Positions 14,654-16,461 of a stretch of DNA of 16,461 nt are shown in pieces; positions within the stretch are counted from its first letter, which is position 1; every line of letters starts with the position of its first letter. The stretch spans positions 1 to 16,461 of the forward strand of contig JAFDBW010000243.1 in NCBI GenBank assembly GCA_019313105.1, written 5' to 3'. The notes beneath the pieces were generated by a model. The model had not been told where the DNA came from. It made no database searches and saw only the letters and a list, made by a program, of their open reading frames with translations. Source of the stretch: Deltaproteobacteria bacterium. Lineage in GTDB: Bacteria; Desulfobacterota; Desulfuromonadia; Desulfuromonadales; BM103. Made by a program: the position numbers and the translations under genes.

Positions 14654-14737
14654 AAAAAACTCCTCTTGAGTTATTAGCCCCACTTGGCGGAGCAAGGAGC
14701 GGAAGCACCCAACATACTTCCGTCGAAAGAACTTTGT

Positions 14738-14766
14738 TTTCTACCACACACTTAAGCGTGAGGCAA
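14738..14766 (-). promoter_or_regulatory. Putative promoter of the rpsF operon
   Basis: Read on the minus strand, TTGCCT (14761-14766, four of six to -35) is followed after 17 nt by TAGAAA (14738-14743, four of six to -10). Transcription would start near 14731 and give a leader of about 78 nt. That leader contains a CGGAAG/CTTCCG hairpin, in the place where many bacteria have the bS6:bS18 autoregulatory element. I could not confirm the conserved bases of that element. Confidence 0.35.
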
Positions 14767-14792
14767 CGGAAAACTCTTAAAACCGGTATCAA

Positions 14793-14876
14793 GAATTCCG
14801 TATTTAGAATCCAGTAGCTAAGCGGCTACTTTTCTACTATTTGCATTCTGAATTCTGAATACTGGCGACTGAATTC
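14793..14876. repeat. Imperfect inverted repeat bounded by GAATTC, degenerate intergenic element
   Basis: GTATTTAGAATCCAG (14800-14814) pairs with CTGAATTCTGAATAC (14848-14862) over 15 positions with one G-U and one mismatch. GAATTC occurs just outside each arm (14793-14798 and 14871-14876). AGTAGC/GCTACT (14813-14830) forms an inner hairpin, followed by TTTTC. The right arm is built from repeated TTCTGAA units. The pattern suggests a decayed MITE-like or other dispersed intergenic repeat. It encodes nothing. Confidence 0.5.
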
Positions 14877-14941
14877 CTGCCTCCAGCCAGAACAGACCGG
14901 TTGCCGGTTACGGATTACCGATCTCGGTTATTCCAAATGAT

Positions 14942-14975
14942 AAAAACGATAGCCGGGGCGCTGCCCCGGCTATCG
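14942..14975 (-). terminator. Intrinsic terminator of the pyrophosphatase gene
   Basis: CGATAGCCGGGGC (14947-14959) and GCCCCGGCTATCG (14963-14975) form a perfect 13-bp stem with a 3-nt loop. On the minus strand the stem is followed by five U residues (14942-14946 on the plus strand). It lies about 25 nt after the pyrophosphatase stop codon. Confidence 0.9.
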
Positions 14976-15000
14976 TCATGTCTACCTATTTAAAACCGGC

Positions 15001-16461
15001 TCAAATCAGCAGTGGTGCAATGACCAGAGACACGACACTCATCAGCTTGATGAGAATGTTCATGGCCGGACCGGAGGTGTCCTTGAAGGGATCGCCGACC
15101 GTGTCGCCGATCACTGCGGCATTGTGTGCGTCGCCGCCCTTCTCTTCTCCGGTAAGTTTACCTTGTTCAATGAATTTCTTGGCGTTATCCCAGGCCCCAC
15201 CACCGTTGGACATCATCAGGGCGAGTAGGACACCGGCGAGGGTGGCACCGGCGAGCATGCCGCCGAGAGCTTCTTTGCCGATAATGAAACCGATCAGCAC
15301 CGGGGCGATAACTGCAACGACACCCGGCAGGACCATCTCACGCAGTGCCGCCCGGGCAGAGATATCAACACACTTCGCTGAATCCGGCTTGACGCCTTCC
15401 TTGCCTTCGAGCAGGCCGGGAATCTCACGGAACTGGCGACGGATTTCTTCGACCATCTGGGCCGCTGCGCGACCAACGCTGGTCATGGTCAGGGCGCCGA
15501 TAAAAAACGGCAGGGCGCCACCGATCAACAGGCCGATCACGACCTTGGGATCGATCAGGTTGATCGTCTCAAGTTTGACCGTCGTTGCGTAAGCCGAGAA
15601 CAGCGCCAGGGCCGTCAGGGCAGCGGAGCCGATGGCGAAGCCCTTGCCGATAGCGGCTGTGGTGTTACCGATCGCATCGAGGCCGTCGGTGATCTTGCGA
15701 ACATCGGGGCCAAGGCCTGCCATCTCCGAGATACCGCCGGCATTGTCAGCAATCGGGCCATAAGCATCAACCGTCATCGTCACACCGACAGTGGCCAGCA
15801 TGCCGACCGCGGCGATACCGATGCCGTATAGGCCGGCAAAGACATTGGCAACGGCGATGGCGACACAGATGATCAGGATCGGTCCTGCAGTACTTTCCAG
15901 GCCAACAGCCAGGCCGGTGATGATGTTGGTTGCCGGACCGGTCTTGCTCGCTTCAGCAATGCGGGCAACCGGGCTGGCCGCGGTGTAGTATTCGGTGATC
16001 TGTCCAATCGCGACACCGGCCAGACAGCCAACCAGAACCGCAAGGAAAACGCCGAACTTGAGACCCATGCCCCAGATGACCAGGATCGAAACAACCAGGA
16101 AGCCACCAGCGGCGACAAAGGTCGTATAGTGAAGCGCCTTGGCAGGATCCTGATTGCAAAGCTTTTTCATCGACCAGATACCGACAAAGGAGAAGATCAG
16201 GCCGGTTACAGCCAGGGCGATCGGCAGGTACATAGCTGCAGCCCGAATGCCTTCACCGGTACCAAGCTTGGCCAGCAGTTCCGGGCTGGCAGCAGCGGCA
16301 ATAGCAATCGTCGCGATAATCGAGCCGACATAGGATTCGAAAATGTCAGCGCCCATACCAGCCGTATCGCCGACACAATCGCCGACGTTGTCAGCGATCA
16401 CGCCAGGGTTGCGCGGATCATCCTCAGGGATGCCTGCCTCAACCTTGCCGACCAGGTCGGC
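15001..16461 (-). CDS. hppA: Membrane-bound ion-pumping pyrophosphatase, K+-dependent type, N-terminus outside window
   Basis: This integral membrane enzyme hydrolyses pyrophosphate and pumps H+ or Na+ across the cytoplasmic membrane. The frame is open to the right edge, so the first part of the gene is missing. The visible 486 residues start ADLVGKVEAGIPEDDPRNPG, the core of the substrate site, followed by VIADNVGDCVGDTAGMGADIFESY. Many hydrophobic helices follow, then DAYGPIADNAGGISEM, GNTTAAIGKGFAIGSA and, near the end, DAHNAAVIGDTVGDPFKDTSGP. The Ala in GNTTAAIGKG, where K+-independent enzymes carry Lys, marks the K+-dependent subfamily. That subfamily includes both Na+ and H+ pumps, and the residues that decide between them cannot all be judged here. 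A strong hairpin terminator follows the stop. Confidence 0.95.
   Translation of the reverse strand, partial: ADLVGKVEAGIPEDDPRNPGVIADNVGDCVGDTAGMGADIFESYVGSIIATIAIAAAASPELLAKLGTGEGIRAAAMYLPIALAVTGLIFSFVGIWSMKKLCNQDPAKALHYTTFVAAGGFLVVSILVIWGMGLKFGVFLAVLVGCLAGVAIGQITEYYTAASPVARIAEASKTGPATNIITGLAVGLESTAGPILIICVAIAVANVFAGLYGIGIAAVGMLATVGVTMTVDAYGPIADNAGGISEMAGLGPDVRKITDGLDAIGNTTAAIGKGFAIGSAALTALALFSAYATTVKLETINLIDPKVVIGLLIGGALPFFIGALTMTSVGRAAAQMVEEIRRQFREIPGLLEGKEGVKPDSAKCVDISARAALREMVLPGVVAVIAPVLIGFIIGKEALGGMLAGATLAGVLLALMMSNGGGAWDNAKKFIEQGKLTGEEKGGDAHNAAVIGDTVGDPFKDTSGPAMNILIKLMSVVSLVIAPLLI

Larger units (their letters stand above)
14654..15000. other. Gene-free stretch between rpsF and the pyrophosphatase gene
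   Basis: No ORF is supported. From the rpsF side it holds the rpsF leader with a CGGAAG/CTTCCG hairpin (14700-14722, 11-nt loop), a promoter-like pair (14738-14766), and an imperfect inverted repeat bounded by GAATTC (14793-14876). A short tract of CGGTTA-like repeats (about 14894-14931) and the pyrophosphatase terminator (14942-14975) follow. I see no tRNA or recognised riboswitch. Confidence 0.6.

Noticed and set aside
14654..14695. 14-residue N-terminal extension of bS6
   Set aside because: AGAGGAG directly before ATG 14653 and the conserved MRTYESIF start place initiation there; the upstream codons include the ribosome binding site.
14793..14876. CRISPR-like or tandem repeat array
   Set aside because: The TTCTGAA and GAATTC units are short, irregular and few, with no regular spacers or cas genes.
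14880..14945. tRNA-like fold in the CGGTTA repeats
   Set aside because: No acceptor stem, anticodon arm or T-loop GTTCRA could be traced; the stems are short and overlapping.

Overview
The window reads as a chromosomal segment of a deltaproteobacterium of the Desulfuromonadales/Geobacterales type (Desulfobacterota). Four things support this: a eukaryote-type citrate synthase, which is known as a family trait of the Geobacteraceae; a type II secretion (T2SS) cluster that includes GspN; an NtrC-like sigma-54 activator; and the order rpsF-rpsR-DUF2232-rplI-dnaB. Species cannot be named from sequence alone. Almost all genes are core housekeeping genes. I see no phage, transposase, CRISPR array, tRNA or rRNA gene.

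Layout. (1) Positions 1-4846, plus strand: the 3' part of a T2SS operon, with the tail of a probable gspH, then gspI, gspJ, gspK, gspL, gspM and gspN. Most genes overlap at ATGA junctions. Together they encode the minor pseudopilins (H-K) and the inner-membrane assembly platform (L, M, N). (2) Positions 4847-5213: a gene-free stretch that contains a good sigma-70 promoter, two very short ORFs with ribosome binding sites, and a bidirectional terminator. It looks like a small independent transcription unit. (3) Positions 5214-6524, minus strand: citrate synthase, preceded by a leader of about 220 nt with several hairpins and a TTGACA promoter. (4) Positions 6907-10961, plus strand: dusB, an NtrB-like kinase, an NtrC-like regulator and folA, tightly packed as one operon. 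(5) Positions 10993-14653, minus strand: the ribosomal/replication operon rpsF, rpsR, a DUF2232 membrane protein, rplI and dnaB, closed by a terminator next to folA. (6) Positions 14654-15000: a gene-free stretch with the rpsF promoter and leader, a degenerate inverted-repeat element, and the terminator of the next gene. (7) Positions 15001-16461, minus strand: a membrane pyrophosphatase whose N-terminus lies beyond the window edge.

How the genes relate: the T2SS genes form one export machine. The dusB-ntrBC arrangement parallels the nifR3-ntrBC operons of alphaproteobacteria and points to nitrogen or other sigma-54-dependent regulation. Citrate synthase and the ion-pumping pyrophosphatase serve central carbon and energy metabolism.

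The least explained parts are the three gene-free stretches: the possible small transcript at about 4950-5190, the structured gltA leader, and the inverted repeat near 14793-14876. A Cys/His cluster inside DnaB is also worth checking. I did not find convincing evidence of a new multi-gene system.
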